From positions 304,052 to 368,051 of the forward strand of contig JABLWW010000011.1 in NCBI GenBank assembly GCA_013178295.1: a DNA stretch of 64,000 nucleotides, written 5' to 3'. Source of the DNA: Anaerolineae bacterium (lineage in GTDB: Bacteria; Chloroflexota; Anaerolineae; Anaerolineales; Anaerolineaceae). Shown here in pieces: positions 1 to 8,922 of the stretch. Position 1 is the stretch's first letter; every line of letters begins with the position of its first letter. Below the pieces are notes generated by a model that ran no database searches, was not told the DNA's origin, and saw only the letters and a list, made by a program, of their open reading frames with translations. The translations under genes were made by a program, and so were the position numbers.

Positions 1-830
1 TTAGCGAACTGCGCAATAACGTGGCGCTGCGGGTCAGCGAGACGGAGAACCCAGATACTTTCATTGTTGCCGGACGCGGTGAACTGCATCTGGCAATCTT
101 GATTGAAACCATGCGCCGTGAAGGGTATGAGTTCCAGGTTTCGCGTGCTGAGGCTATCTTTCATCAGGGAGAAAACGGTGAGCTTTTGGAGCCTTATGAG
201 GAGGTCTCCATTGAAACCAGCCCCGAAACGGTTGGCAGTGTGGTGGAAATGCTTGGCGCTCGGCGCGGCAGGCTGCTCAATATGAGCAACCATCCAGATG
301 GCAGTGTTCATCTTGCCTATCTGGTACCTACGCGGGGACTGCTAGGTTTTCGCTATCAGTTTTTGACACAGACGCGCGGCATGGGGGTGATGAACACCCT
401 TTTTCACGGTTATGCTCCGCTGGCTGGGCCAATTGCAGCACGGGCAACCGGTTCGATTGTGGCTTGGGAAGATGGCGAAACTTCGACATACGGCTTGAAA
501 AACGCTGAAGAACGCGGAACCCTGTTTGTTGGCCCAGGGGTGCCGGTTTACGAGGGGATGGTGGTTGGCGAAACACCCCGCTCTGAGGATCTTGTGGTCA
601 ATGTTTGCAAAAAGAAACATCTGACGAATATGCGCTCATCCAACCGGGATATCGAGGTGCGTTTGACACCTGCCAGGGAGCTTAGCCTTGATGAAGCCAT
701 TGAATATCTGTCAGAGGATGAACTTTTGGAAGTAACGCCGTTGAACTATCGCATCCGAAAGCGTATCCTTGACACGGAGGAACGAGGTAAACAATCTAAG
801 AAAGCCAGGGAATTGCTTGAAAACAGTTAA
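1..830 (+). CDS. typA: TypA/BipA ribosome-associated GTPase, C-terminal part
   Basis: This is the 3' part of a gene cut by the left window edge; the frame is open from base 3. TypA/BipA is a translational GTPase of the EF-G class that binds the ribosome and acts in assembly and stress adaptation. The visible part matches domain III, domain V and the TypA-specific C-terminal domain: an [12 protein letters not shown] stretch, then [23 protein letters not shown] and [11 protein letters not shown], which are close to family signatures. The GTP-binding domain lies outside the window. The protein ends with a short Lys-rich tail. The next gene is on the opposite strand and 51 bp away. Confidence 0.95.
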   Translation, partial: SELRNNVALRVSETENPDTFIVAGRGELHLAILIETMRREGYEFQVSRAEAIFHQGENGELLEPYEEVSIETSPETVGSVVEMLGARRGRLLNMSNHPDGSVHLAYLVPTRGLLGFRYQFLTQTRGMGVMNTLFHGYAPLAGPIAARATGSIVAWEDGETSTYGLKNAEERGTLFVGPGVPVYEGMVVGETPRSEDLVVNVCKKKHLTNMRSSNRDIEVRLTPARELSLDEAIEYLSEDELLEVTPLNYRIRKRILDTEERGKQSKKARELLENS

Positions 831-881
831 AAGACATGCACGGACAAGCGCGGCGGAGTGACAACTTAAGGCAGGTATTCC

Positions 882-1463
882 CTAAAGAACCGCTGGAAAT
901 GCTTTTCCTTCGTCGAAGACACGCTGCAACAGGGCATCGCTGTACATAGGCGGCTCATTGATTTGCTTTTCGCTGACCAGTATGCTGCTGACAATTTCCA
1001 GGTTTACCTCAGGTGCCCAGATTTCAAAGACCGGCATGACAATTCCCGGGTTTTCGCCGCTTCCGCCAACGGAGATGACCACCCCTTTTTTCTTTTTTAT
1101 CACTGCACTTTGGTATGTTACGGTCGCCAAAGAGGGAAACATGGCCGCTGCACAGCAGTAACAGCGGTCAATCATCAATTTCATCTGACTGGAGACGGTG
1201 TTGTAGTACACCGGCGTTCCAAGCACCATACCATCTACGGTTTCCAGTAGTTCGTAGATGAAATCCATCCCGTCGCTGAGTACGCAGCCTGTACCATCCT
1301 GTACTTTGCAAGCCTGACAGGGCTGGATGAACAGATCATTCAGATAGACCTTCTCGACAGCCGCGCCGCCTTTTTCACACCCTTCTAGAAAGCGTTGTAC
1401 CAGGGTATCAACGTTCATCTCTTTGCGCGGGCTGCCGACAAGCCCCACCACTTTTGGCTTCAT
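882..1463 (-). CDS. Flavodoxin-fold NAD(P)H:FMN reductase / iron-sulfur flavoprotein-like
   Basis: A 193-residue cytoplasmic protein of the NADPH-dependent FMN reductase family. The N-terminus has the FMN phosphate-binding loop (GSPRKEMN, about residues 11-18) and a later GTPVYYNTVS stretch that binds flavin in this family. Cysteines at about 49, 52 and 60 (CQACKxxxxxGC) are common in the iron-sulfur flavoprotein branch, but a cluster is not certain. The substrate is unknown. It is the last gene of a minus-strand run, 24 bp after the radical SAM gene. It has no Shine-Dalgarno, but a good promoter sits 6 nt before the ATG, so its transcript may be leaderless. Confidence 0.82.
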   Translation of the reverse strand: MKPKVVGLVGSPRKEMNVDTLVQRFLEGCEKGGAAVEKVYLNDLFIQPCQACKVQDGTGCVLSDGMDFIYELLETVDGMVLGTPVYYNTVSSQMKLMIDRCYCCAAAMFPSLATVTYQSAVIKKKKGVVISVGGSGENPGIVMPVFEIWAPEVNLEIVSSILVSEKQINEPPMYSDALLQRVFDEGKAFPAVL

Positions 1464-1469
1464 GGTGTA

Positions 1470-1499
1470 ATTATAACCGTTTCGGACTCATGGCAGCAA
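1470..1499 (-). promoter_or_regulatory. Promoter, probably leaderless, for the FMN reductase gene
   Basis: On the minus strand TTGCTG (1499-1494) and TATAAT (1475-1470) are 18 bp apart. Only six bases (TACACC) separate the -10 from the ATG at 1463, so a normal start point would fall at or next to the start codon. It lies in the 3' end of the upstream radical SAM gene. Confidence 0.55.
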
Positions 1500-2420
1500 A
1501 AAGACTTTCATCCCTGTCCATATTGCCTGAAGGTTGCCGCGGCAAGCCAGGGAGATTTCTGTATGGGGAGAGAAACCGCATTTTGCGCAGTCAATATCAG
1601 CTCGGCTTTTCAGATAACACCCCTGGGTGATGCTTTGATCGGGGTTAGCGCAGTCTATCAGGTGGTCATGACATTTCCAGGTATTAAACTTGAGCGCTTT
1701 CAGCGAGGCAACAGAGTTCATGATATGTACGCCGGAGCGTTTCAACTCGATAACCTGCTGTAACAGCGCTGAGCGTTGTGCAAAGTCGAGAAACAGGTCA
1801 TCCTGGCGATTGTATGGATAGTAGAACTGAAGGGTCATGCCGCGAAAGAAACCGTTAAGATATTGGAGCAAATCGGGCACTTCCTGGTAGTTCAAGCGGT
1901 TGACGGTGATGTGGGCGTACAGTTTTGGGTGTTGTGAGAGGCTGACATTTTCCATCACGCGCTCAAAAACCCCCTCGCCACGCAGATGGTTGTGTGTTGC
2001 GGCAAAGCCGTCAATGCTGACCCAGAGAATATCGCTAGGCACGTCCAGTGGGAGCGTGCCGTTGGTGGTGATTCCCACGCTGAAAAACAGCCTTTTTGCG
2101 TAGGCAACCACATGTTGAATGGTGTACTGTGTCTGGTGGTCTTTCCAGAGCAAGGGCTCACCACCCTCAATTACCAGCAAGCGGTTACCGCGTTGATGCA
2201 GTTGATCGAGGATACTGCAAACCTGAGAATAGGTTAGCTCACTGGACTGCATGGTGTGGAATGGGCAGGGCTGGCAGCGCAGGTTGCAGCGATAGGTGAT
2301 CTTAAGGCTTGCCAGGAGGGGGCGATGACGGGTGAGTATGTGGTTGCGGAAGATATGAATGCCCTGCCACACAAGCTTTGGGTGATGGTTTAGAGCAGCC
2401 AGAAAGGGGGAGTGTTTCAA
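1488..2420 (-). CDS. Radical SAM protein with extra C-terminal cysteines
   Basis: A 310-residue radical SAM enzyme. The cluster motif is CxxxCxxC at C45, C49 and C52 (CNLRCQPC), followed by a GGEPLL motif for SAM binding. The C-terminal 70 residues carry at least six more cysteines, including CAKC, which suggests a twitch/SPASM-like region holding an auxiliary cluster. This points to peptide or cofactor modification or an activase role rather than small-molecule chemistry, but no substrate peptide is visible nearby. The start is TTG at 2420, chosen because AGGAAA lies about 10 bases upstream and no ATG is near. It follows the diguanylate cyclase gene by 23 bp. Confidence 0.85.
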   Translation of the reverse strand: MKHSPFLAALNHHPKLVWQGIHIFRNHILTRHRPLLASLKITYRCNLRCQPCPFHTMQSSELTYSQVCSILDQLHQRGNRLLVIEGGEPLLWKDHQTQYTIQHVVAYAKRLFFSVGITTNGTLPLDVPSDILWVSIDGFAATHNHLRGEGVFERVMENVSLSQHPKLYAHITVNRLNYQEVPDLLQYLNGFFRGMTLQFYYPYNRQDDLFLDFAQRSALLQQVIELKRSGVHIMNSVASLKALKFNTWKCHDHLIDCANPDQSITQGCYLKSRADIDCAKCGFSPHTEISLACRGNLQAIWTGMKVFLLP

Positions 2421-2443
2421 AAATATGCTTTCCTGGTTTCGTG

Positions 2444-3352
2444 CTAATCCTGACGCATGGCGACCACGCAGTTGCGCCCGCTGGCTTTTGCCTGATACAG
2501 CAGCCTATCGGCTGTTCCGATCATGGCATCGGGAGATAAACCGCGTTTGGCGGTGAGGGTTGTTGTTCCCAGACTGATGGTTATATGTGGGGCAGTTGGC
2601 GAACTGCTGTGCGGGATGTTGAGCGCCTCCACGTTTTCTTTCAGCCGGTATGCGATGACTGTTGCGCCAGACAAGTCAGTTTCGGGCAGAATGCATGCAA
2701 ACTCTTCCCCACCGTAACGGGCGACCAGGTCTGCCGGACGCAAGAGTGTTCCTTCGAGCGCTTTTGCCACCTGGCGCAGGCAATCATCACCAGCAAGATG
2801 TCCGTAGGTGTCATTGTAGAGTTTGAAATGATCAATGTCAATCATAATCAGCGAAAGCGGCGACTGGTTGCGCAAGCTGCGCCGCCATTCCTGTCTCAGA
2901 AAGCGGTCAAACTGGCGTCGGTTGGCAATGCCCGTGAGTCCATCCAGATGCGCCATGCGTTCCAGAAGATCGCGGTAGCGTTTTAGTTCCATATGATTGC
3001 GTACACGGGCGCGGACAATTGCGGGGCGAATGGGTTTGGTGATGTAGTCGATTGCGCCTGCCTCCAGCCCTTTTGCCTCGTTGACTTCCTCGTTCAGGGC
3101 GGTGACAAAGATCACAGGGATGTTTTGTGTCAGGGGTTCTTGTTTCAGCCGGTAACAAACTTCGTACCCATCCATCTCGGGCATCATGATATCCAGCAAA
3201 ATCAGGTCTGGCAGCTGCTCGGATGCAATGTGCAACCCTTCCGCTCCGCTGGTAGCAAAAAGGATTTCATACTCCAGACCCAGCACTTCTGCCAGGACTT
3301 CAATGTTGGCGGGTGTATCATCAATAATCAGAATGGTTTTTTGCCCGTCCAT
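2444..3352 (-). CDS. Response regulator diguanylate cyclase (REC-GGDEF)
   Basis: A 302-residue two-domain protein. Residues 5-120 form a receiver domain with phospho-acceptor D54 (LLDIMMPEMDG) and switch Lys in DYITKP. Residues 135-300 form a GGDEF domain with active-site GGEEF at 214-218, so it should make cyclic di-GMP from two GTP. An RxxD inhibitory site (RPAD, 205-208) lies five residues before GGEEF, predicting product feedback inhibition. The ATG at 3352 was chosen over an in-frame TTG at 3367 that would overlap the kinase gene. It directly follows the hybrid kinase gene, which is the likely source of phosphate. Confidence 0.93.
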   Translation of the reverse strand: MDGQKTILIIDDTPANIEVLAEVLGLEYEILFATSGAEGLHIASEQLPDLILLDIMMPEMDGYEVCYRLKQEPLTQNIPVIFVTALNEEVNEAKGLEAGAIDYITKPIRPAIVRARVRNHMELKRYRDLLERMAHLDGLTGIANRRQFDRFLRQEWRRSLRNQSPLSLIMIDIDHFKLYNDTYGHLAGDDCLRQVAKALEGTLLRPADLVARYGGEEFACILPETDLSGATVIAYRLKENVEALNIPHSSSPTAPHITISLGTTTLTAKRGLSPDAMIGTADRLLYQAKASGRNCVVAMRQD

Positions 3353-3359
3353 GAAAAAC

Positions 3360-6059
3360 CTATTCAAGGAAGATACCCATCTGGCGGGTCATCGAAGCCA
3401 GCAGACGGCGGGCTTCGTCGTATTTGAGTGAGATAATGTTTTGGTGAATCTGTGCCAGCTGGGCATCAAACCCTGCGCCGTTAAGTTGTTGCTGGAGAAG
3501 TTCAAACTGCTTTTTAGCATTCAGGTTGTGGTTTTTTAACAGCCGGTCAAGCGTTTTGAGTATATCCTCATCTACCAAAGCAACTGTTTTCTGTGGAGCG
3601 GGCATTATTGTGTCATGTTCGATCGCCAACTGTTTTGATAAAGAGCCGATGGCTTTAAAAACCTCATTCAGGCGCTCTTCCAGTTTTTCCAGCAGGCTGG
3701 CAGTTTGTAATGTGTTACCTTCATCAATGGCTTTTGCCAGAGAGTCGGAAAGGGTAAAAACCTCTCTGGCGGCGAGATTTCCCGCAACGCCCTTGAGCGT
3801 ATGTGCTGCGTTCCATGCCGTTTTGTGGTCGTTATGTTCCAGCGCGGCGCGCATCTTCTGGATCACTTGGGAGAACTCTGTCTCAAACCCTGTCAGCAGT
3901 CGTATCAACAGGTGATGGTCGCCGCCCACTCTGCCAAGCGCCTCGCGCAGATCAATACCCGGCAGGGTTTCGGGCAGGGCAAAGGTTGCCGTTTGGGCGG
4001 CAGTTGTGGTAATTGTTGTCCTGGCATCGACGCGCATCCAGCTGGCTATGGTTGCAATCAATTGCTCAGGGGTAAACGGTTTGGAGATATGGTCATTCAT
4101 CCCCATGCGGCGGGTCTTTCGTTTTTCGGAAGGCAGGGCATGGGCTGTTACGGCGATGATGGGCGTCATGGGGAGGGTGTTTTGTTTTTCGTATTCGCGT
4201 ATTAAACGGGCAGCCTCATACCCGTCCATTTTGGGCATTTGTAAGTCCATGAGAATAACGTCAAACATTTCGCCAGGACGGGTGAAAATTTGATAGGCTT
4301 CTTCACCGTTATCTGCGGTAACAACCTGGATGCCTGCGCGCTCGAGAATCTCGCGTACAACTTGCTGATTGATAGGGTTATCTTCCGCCAGCAAAACTTT
4401 TCCTTTCAGCGCCTTGCTCAATGCAGAGATGCTTTGCTGGCTGTCTTCTCTCTCTGCATGGGAAAAAACCTGAAATAAGGTTTTCAACAGGGTTGTGCTG
4501 TTTACGGGTTTGGCTAGGAATGCCGCCACGCCTGCTTTTTTACCCTTTTTGAGAGCTTCTTCATACATTTGGGCGCCGATTATCATCAGCAGGGGGGTGT
4601 TGCGGATGGATGGGTCGTTTTTGATTTGCTGGGCGGTTTTTAGCCCATCTGTTGCGGGCATATTCCAGTCTAAAATTGCTGCGTCATAAGGTTCGTTGCG
4701 GTGTACTGCCTCGCGCAACTTAGAGACAGCCTGTTCCCCTGAATTGGCCGATTGCGTTGCAAACCCCATCGTGTGGAGCATCTCTTCCAATATCTGGCAG
4801 GACTTACAGTTATCCTCCACAACGAGGATGCGCATTCCCTCCAGTTGGGAAGAGCGCAATTGGGGGGTTGGGGTTTCCTGTGGCGGCAGACTGAATGTAA
4901 TGGTGAAGTGAAAGATGCTGCCTTGCCCTGGGGTGCTCTGGACGCCAATTTCCCCTTCCATCAATTCCACCAAACGTTTGGAGATTGCCAAGCCGAGACC
5001 TGTGCCGCCATAACGCCTTGTCATGCTTCCGTCAGCCTGCGTAAAAGGGGAAAACAACTTTGCCTGTTGCTCCTGTGTGATGCCAATGCCCGTGTCTTCT
5101 ACCGCAAAACGCAGTTTTGCGCGGTTGTTAGCGCTGTTTTCCAGTTTTACAGAAACGATGATCTCACCTTTCTCGGTGAATTTGATTGCGTTGCTAACAA
5201 GGTTTGTCAGCACCTGTCCCAGACGCAGCGGGTCACCGATCAGCCTCTCAGGCACGTCTGGGCCAATCCTGAAAAACATCTCCAACCCTTTTGCCTCGGC
5301 TTTGATTGCCATCATGCTGCTGACGCTATCCAACACCTGATTAAGGCTGAAATGAACGTTCTCTATGTCAACTTTGCCCGCTTCAATCTTTGAGAAGTCA
5401 AGAATATCGTCAATGATGTTGAGAAGCACCTGGGCAGAAGTTTGCAATTTTTGCAAATAGTCGCGCTGTGTTGGAGTCAGTTCTGTTCGAAGCGCCAGAT
5501 GACTCAGCCCAATGATGGCGTTCATCGGCGTACGTATCTCGTGGCTCATATTTGCTAGAAATTCGCTTTTTGTGCGTGAGGCTGCCTCCGCCTGGTTGAG
5601 CGCCCTGCGCAGTTGAGCTTCCATCTGTCTGCGTTCGGTAACATCGCGTATGCTGCCGCGTCCTCCCAAAAAGACCCCTTGCTCATCATAAACTGGCTGA
5701 CAGATATGCTCCACCCAGCGAAGTGTTCCGTCTGCCTGGATGATGCGGTACTCTATTTTTTTTGTTCCTGGAGATTTACATGCTTGTTCTTTGTACTGCT
5801 CAAATACTTCACGATCATCAGGGTGTACGATTCGTTGAAGCAGTGATGGGTCTGTGTAAAAGTCGTCTGCTTCAAATCCCGTGATTCTTTTGCTCGAGGG
5901 GGAGGTGTAGATGAAGTTGCCCTCTGGATTTATCCAGAATTCCCAGTCATAGGTGCTGTCGGCGACGATTTTATACTTGATCTCAGCATCGCTTTGCTGC
6001 GCTGTCTTCGCTCGGCGAGCCTTGCTGCCTGGACGAGGCGGTGGTTTTTCAGGTGTCAT
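3360..6059 (-). CDS. PAS-domain hybrid histidine kinase with two receivers and HPt
   Basis: An 899-residue multidomain sensor of a phosphorelay. In order: PAS/PAC domain (about 25-145), HisKA with H173 in [10 protein letters not shown], HATPase with N box (NAIKF, about 290), DTGIGI and GGTGLGL, receiver 1 with D464 (LDWNMP), receiver 2 with D605 ([10 protein letters not shown]) and K660, and a C-terminal HPt with H753 (AAHTLKG). No membrane segment is visible, so it is probably cytosolic and senses through PAS. The ATG at 6059 avoids a longer frame that would run 110 bp into the aldo/keto reductase gene. Its stop lies 7 bp before the cyclase start, so the pair likely forms one signalling unit. 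Confidence 0.94.
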   Translation of the reverse strand: MTPEKPPPRPGSKARRAKTAQQSDAEIKYKIVADSTYDWEFWINPEGNFIYTSPSSKRITGFEADDFYTDPSLLQRIVHPDDREVFEQYKEQACKSPGTKKIEYRIIQADGTLRWVEHICQPVYDEQGVFLGGRGSIRDVTERRQMEAQLRRALNQAEAASRTKSEFLANMSHEIRTPMNAIIGLSHLALRTELTPTQRDYLQKLQTSAQVLLNIIDDILDFSKIEAGKVDIENVHFSLNQVLDSVSSMMAIKAEAKGLEMFFRIGPDVPERLIGDPLRLGQVLTNLVSNAIKFTEKGEIIVSVKLENSANNRAKLRFAVEDTGIGITQEQQAKLFSPFTQADGSMTRRYGGTGLGLAISKRLVELMEGEIGVQSTPGQGSIFHFTITFSLPPQETPTPQLRSSQLEGMRILVVEDNCKSCQILEEMLHTMGFATQSANSGEQAVSKLREAVHRNEPYDAAILDWNMPATDGLKTAQQIKNDPSIRNTPLLMIIGAQMYEEALKKGKKAGVAAFLAKPVNSTTLLKTLFQVFSHAEREDSQQSISALSKALKGKVLLAEDNPINQQVVREILERAGIQVVTADNGEEAYQIFTRPGEMFDVILMDLQMPKMDGYEAARLIREYEKQNTLPMTPIIAVTAHALPSEKRKTRRMGMNDHISKPFTPEQLIATIASWMRVDARTTITTTAAQTATFALPETLPGIDLREALGRVGGDHHLLIRLLTGFETEFSQVIQKMRAALEHNDHKTAWNAAHTLKGVAGNLAAREVFTLSDSLAKAIDEGNTLQTASLLEKLEERLNEVFKAIGSLSKQLAIEHDTIMPAPQKTVALVDEDILKTLDRLLKNHNLNAKKQFELLQQQLNGAGFDAQLAQIHQNIISLKYDEARRLLASMTRQMGIFLE

Positions 6060-6105
6060 TTGGCTATGATCATCTATAACTTTTCGGGACGTGCCTTCAT
6101 CCGAG

Positions 6106-7077
6106 CTATTGCGACCACTTGGTGGGCTTGCGATCCCAGCGGAATTTTTTGAGCTCCGCATACAGAGCCGCAGGTAGAGGCGGTTGATCACTGACGGCGA
6201 GATTGCTTTCCACATGGCGCAGTTTGCGCATTCCCGGTATGACCGTGGTGATCATTGGGTTATCAAGAATGAAACGCAGTGCCATTTGAGCCATGCTGCT
6301 GCCTGGCGGTACAAGCGGTTTGAGACGCTCGGCGCGTTCAACGCTGGCGGTCAGATTTTCGGGGACAAAGTAGGTATTGCGCCAATCACCTTCGGGCCAT
6401 TTACTATCCAGTGTCAATGTACCAGTCAGTGTTCCTTCGTCAAAGGGCACGCGGGCAATGTATGCCACATCCATTTCCTGACAGGCTGGCAAAAGCTCAT
6501 CTTCGGGGTTCTGGTCGAAAATGTTATAGATATACTGAACAGCTTCGATTAAACCGCTGCGCACAGCCTTGATGCCGTTCCATGGTTCCCAGCGGTTGAT
6601 GCTGATTCCCCACGCGCTTACCAGACCTTGCGAGCGAAGCGATTCCATGCACTTGATCAGGCGGTCATCTTCGATCCATGAATCTTCCCATGTATGGAAC
6701 TGCATCAGATCAAAGGTTTGCACATCAGCATTTTTTAGGCTGCGGTGAACGTAGTCTTCAATATGGTCTGGGGGGAAGCAGTCATCCAGGGTGAATTCGC
6801 GCCGACTTGGCCACGTAAAGTTTTTGGGTGGAATTTTGGTGGCAATATACAGCCTTTTGCCGGGGTTGGCTTTTAGCAGTTTTCCAAGAAGCTCCTCACT
6901 GTGTCCCGATCCATAGCCCCAGGCGGTATCAAAAAAATTACAACCCAAGTCAACAGCACGCTGGAGGGAAGCCAATGACTCTTCATCATCCGAACCTGAC
7001 CATCCTGCCATTCCCCACATACCATATCCCACTTCACTTACTTCCCAGCCCATCTTGCCAAAACGCCGATATTTCAT
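6106..7077 (-). CDS. Aldo/keto reductase family oxidoreductase
   Basis: A 323-residue TIM-barrel NAD(P)H oxidoreductase. The catalytic tetrad is visible: Asp in [10 protein letters not shown], Tyr in the same stretch, Lys in IATKI and His in MQFHTW. C-terminal [14 protein letters not shown] matches the cofactor-binding region of the family. Length is normal. The physiological substrate cannot be told from sequence; the group is often annotated as a predicted oxidoreductase related to aryl-alcohol dehydrogenases. The ATG is preceded by a strong AGGAGG with proper spacing. It may be first in a minus-strand run leading into the hybrid kinase, 46 bp downstream. Confidence 0.92.
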   Translation of the reverse strand: MKYRRFGKMGWEVSEVGYGMWGMAGWSGSDDEESLASLQRAVDLGCNFFDTAWGYGSGHSEELLGKLLKANPGKRLYIATKIPPKNFTWPSRREFTLDDCFPPDHIEDYVHRSLKNADVQTFDLMQFHTWEDSWIEDDRLIKCMESLRSQGLVSAWGISINRWEPWNGIKAVRSGLIEAVQYIYNIFDQNPEDELLPACQEMDVAYIARVPFDEGTLTGTLTLDSKWPEGDWRNTYFVPENLTASVERAERLKPLVPPGSSMAQMALRFILDNPMITTVIPGMRKLRHVESNLAVSDQPPLPAALYAELKKFRWDRKPTKWSQ

Positions 7078-7170
7078 GTTTCGCCTCCTGAACAGTGTGT
7101 TTTGATGTTTTTATAATCATAACACTTCACCAATGAGTTGGGGAGTAGCAAATTTTGAGGTGTGGAGTGT

Positions 7171-7212
7171 TATAATGCTACTAAAGGGGCAAAATTGAGT
7201 CATCTTTGGAGG
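7171..7212 (+). promoter_or_regulatory. -10 element and ribosome-binding site for the PreA-like gene
   Basis: A perfect TATAAT at 7171-7176 lies 41 bp before the ATG at 7217, and GGAGG (7208-7212) forms a strong Shine-Dalgarno. No convincing -35 hexamer is present at the usual distance. Confidence 0.45.
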
Positions 7213-7216
7213 AGCT

Positions 7217-8389
7217 ATGTCTCTGGAAGTGCAGATTGCTGGTATCAATTTTCCCAACCCATTTATTCTTGCTTCGGGTCCCCCTACGGCAAATGGCAGC
7301 ATGATTAAAGCCGGGTTTGATGCTGGCTGGGGAGGTGCCGTGCTGAAAACGGTGGCACACGCACCTACGCCGATGCCCAGCCCAAGGGTGCATGTGCTGG
7401 GCGCTGGAAGGCAGCCGCGTGGCATGGTCAACCTGGAGCTTTTTACGGATATTTCCATCGAGCGTTGGAAACGGGAACTGGATATGGTTCGCAAGGCGCA
7501 CCCCGAGCGGCCAATTATTGTCAGCGTCATAGGCGGTGGTGCGCCAGAGGAGTGGTGGAAATCTATGCGCGAGCTTGAGCCATGCGGCATAAGCGCTTAT
7601 GAGCTGAATGTGTCCTGTCCGAATATATCTGGAAAAAAGGGCGCCCAGCTCGGGCAAGACCCCGAGTCGGTTGCCAGGGTTACGGCGTGGGCGAAGCAGG
7701 GCACTTCGCTGCCAATTTTTGTCAAACTAACCCCCAATGTTGGCGATATCGTTGCCATTGCGCGCGCTGCGCAGGAGGGGGGAGCAGATGCTGTGGTGGC
7801 TACTAATACCCTTTCGGGGTTGGCGGGAATTGATCTGGAGACTTTTAGCCCCTTGCCAGCCGTACGCGGGTATGGAATGTTGGGGGGATACAGTGGTCCT
7901 GCGATTAAGCCGGTTGCCCTGCGTTGTAATGCGAACATTGCTCGTGTGCTGGATATCACGCTGATAGGGTGTGGGGGGATATCTACCTGGCAGGATGCGC
8001 TGGAATTTGTTGCCGTGGGTGCTTCGGCTTTGCAGCTTTGCACTGCAGTGATGTGGCATGGTTATGAGATCATCCATGCCTTGTTGCGTGGTGTGGAAGG
8101 ATATTTACAATCACATGGCTATGCCTCGCTGCTCGAGGTGCGCGGCAAAGCGCTCCCCAATATGCTCTCGGATTATTTCCAGCTTGACCTGGTCAGTAAA
8201 ATGCTGGCAGTTGTGGACGCGCAGAAATGTAATGGCTGTGGGCTGTGTGTCAAAGCCTGTGATTCGGGGGGTTATCAGGCAATCCGCATGGAGGCTGATC
8301 GGGCGGCGGTGGATGCGCTGCGTTGTGATGGCTGCGGGCTGTGTCCTGGCATTTGCCCTGTACATGCCATTGAGATGGTTATGCGGTGA
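7217..8389 (+). CDS. Dihydroorotate/dihydropyrimidine dehydrogenase-like flavoprotein with 2[4Fe-4S] ferredoxin domain
   Basis: A 390-residue protein. Residues 1-310 are an FMN-binding DHODH barrel (NVSCPN, KLTPNV, ATNTLSG, GCGGISTWQDALEF). Residues 334-390 are a bacterial ferredoxin domain with two CxxCxxCxxxC sets (CNGCGLCVKAC and CDGCGLCPGIC). This layout is that of PreA, the catalytic subunit of NAD-dependent dihydropyrimidine dehydrogenase. No PreT-like partner is nearby, so electrons may come from a ferredoxin or another flavoprotein. A role as an unusual DHODH in pyrimidine synthesis is an alternative; no pyr genes are adjacent. Confidence 0.88.
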   Translation: MSLEVQIAGINFPNPFILASGPPTANGSMIKAGFDAGWGGAVLKTVAHAPTPMPSPRVHVLGAGRQPRGMVNLELFTDISIERWKRELDMVRKAHPERPIIVSVIGGGAPEEWWKSMRELEPCGISAYELNVSCPNISGKKGAQLGQDPESVARVTAWAKQGTSLPIFVKLTPNVGDIVAIARAAQEGGADAVVATNTLSGLAGIDLETFSPLPAVRGYGMLGGYSGPAIKPVALRCNANIARVLDITLIGCGGISTWQDALEFVAVGASALQLCTAVMWHGYEIIHALLRGVEGYLQSHGYASLLEVRGKALPNMLSDYFQLDLVSKMLAVVDAQKCNGCGLCVKACDSGGYQAIRMEADRAAVDALRCDGCGLCPGICPVHAIEMVMR

Positions 8390-8478
8390 ACGAAACAAGC
8401 AGGTTTTAAGTTTGAGAATGGCCTGTGTGGCGGGGGGCTTGGTCTGGTTGGATTTTGTTTGAAAAAAGAGAGCTTGTT

Positions 8479-8919
8479 ATGAGAAGAAGAATTCTTGCTT
8501 TGCTGTTGTTGCTGTTTGCGATGCTGGCGTGTAACTTACCGGCGAGACCGCAACAAGGTCAACCTTCTGCAGAGATACAAATGACCGTTACCCAAACGCC
8601 AGCGATAGCATTTCTTGGCGCTACCCCCCAGCCGCGTGATGCGGCAAAAATCGTTATTTTGAGTGTGATTCCTGATGATCAGATGAACATTCGCGAAGTA
8701 ACGTTTTCGCTTCCAGAACAATTGACGGGAGCGCGGGTTTTTGCCAATGGGGTCGAGGTTGCTGGTGTCTCTGTCGAGGATAGCACTACATATAAGATGG
8801 AAGGAGCGTCTTTGGCAAAGATGGTTACCATGACGTTCGAGGTGGATGGCGCGCAGACAGCCGAATGCATTATTGATGCAGGTAATTTGTTGTCGCCCTC
8901 TGGTGATTGCTCCTGGTAG
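8479..8919 (+). CDS. Small lipoprotein of unknown function
   Basis: A 146-residue protein with a lipoprotein signal: MRRR, a Leu-rich core and lipobox LACN at about residues 14-17, so it should be anchored to the outside of the cytoplasmic membrane. The mature part is about 125 residues, predicted mainly beta, with two cysteines near the C-terminus. I do not recognise a domain. The ATG at 8479 is chosen because the signal peptide begins there; an upstream in-frame ATG at 8425 would add 18 residues before it. It is convergent with the protease gene, with a 3 bp gap. Confidence 0.7.
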   Translation: MRRRILALLLLLFAMLACNLPARPQQGQPSAEIQMTVTQTPAIAFLGATPQPRDAAKIVILSVIPDDQMNIREVTFSLPEQLTGARVFANGVEVAGVSVEDSTTYKMEGASLAKMVTMTFEVDGAQTAECIIDAGNLLSPSGDCSW

Positions 8920-8922
8920 CTG

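Noticed and set aside
6060..6215. Longer N-terminus for the hybrid kinase
   Set aside because: The extra 52 codons overlap the 3' end of the aldo/keto reductase by 110 bp and have low-complexity sequence; ATG 6059 is preferred.
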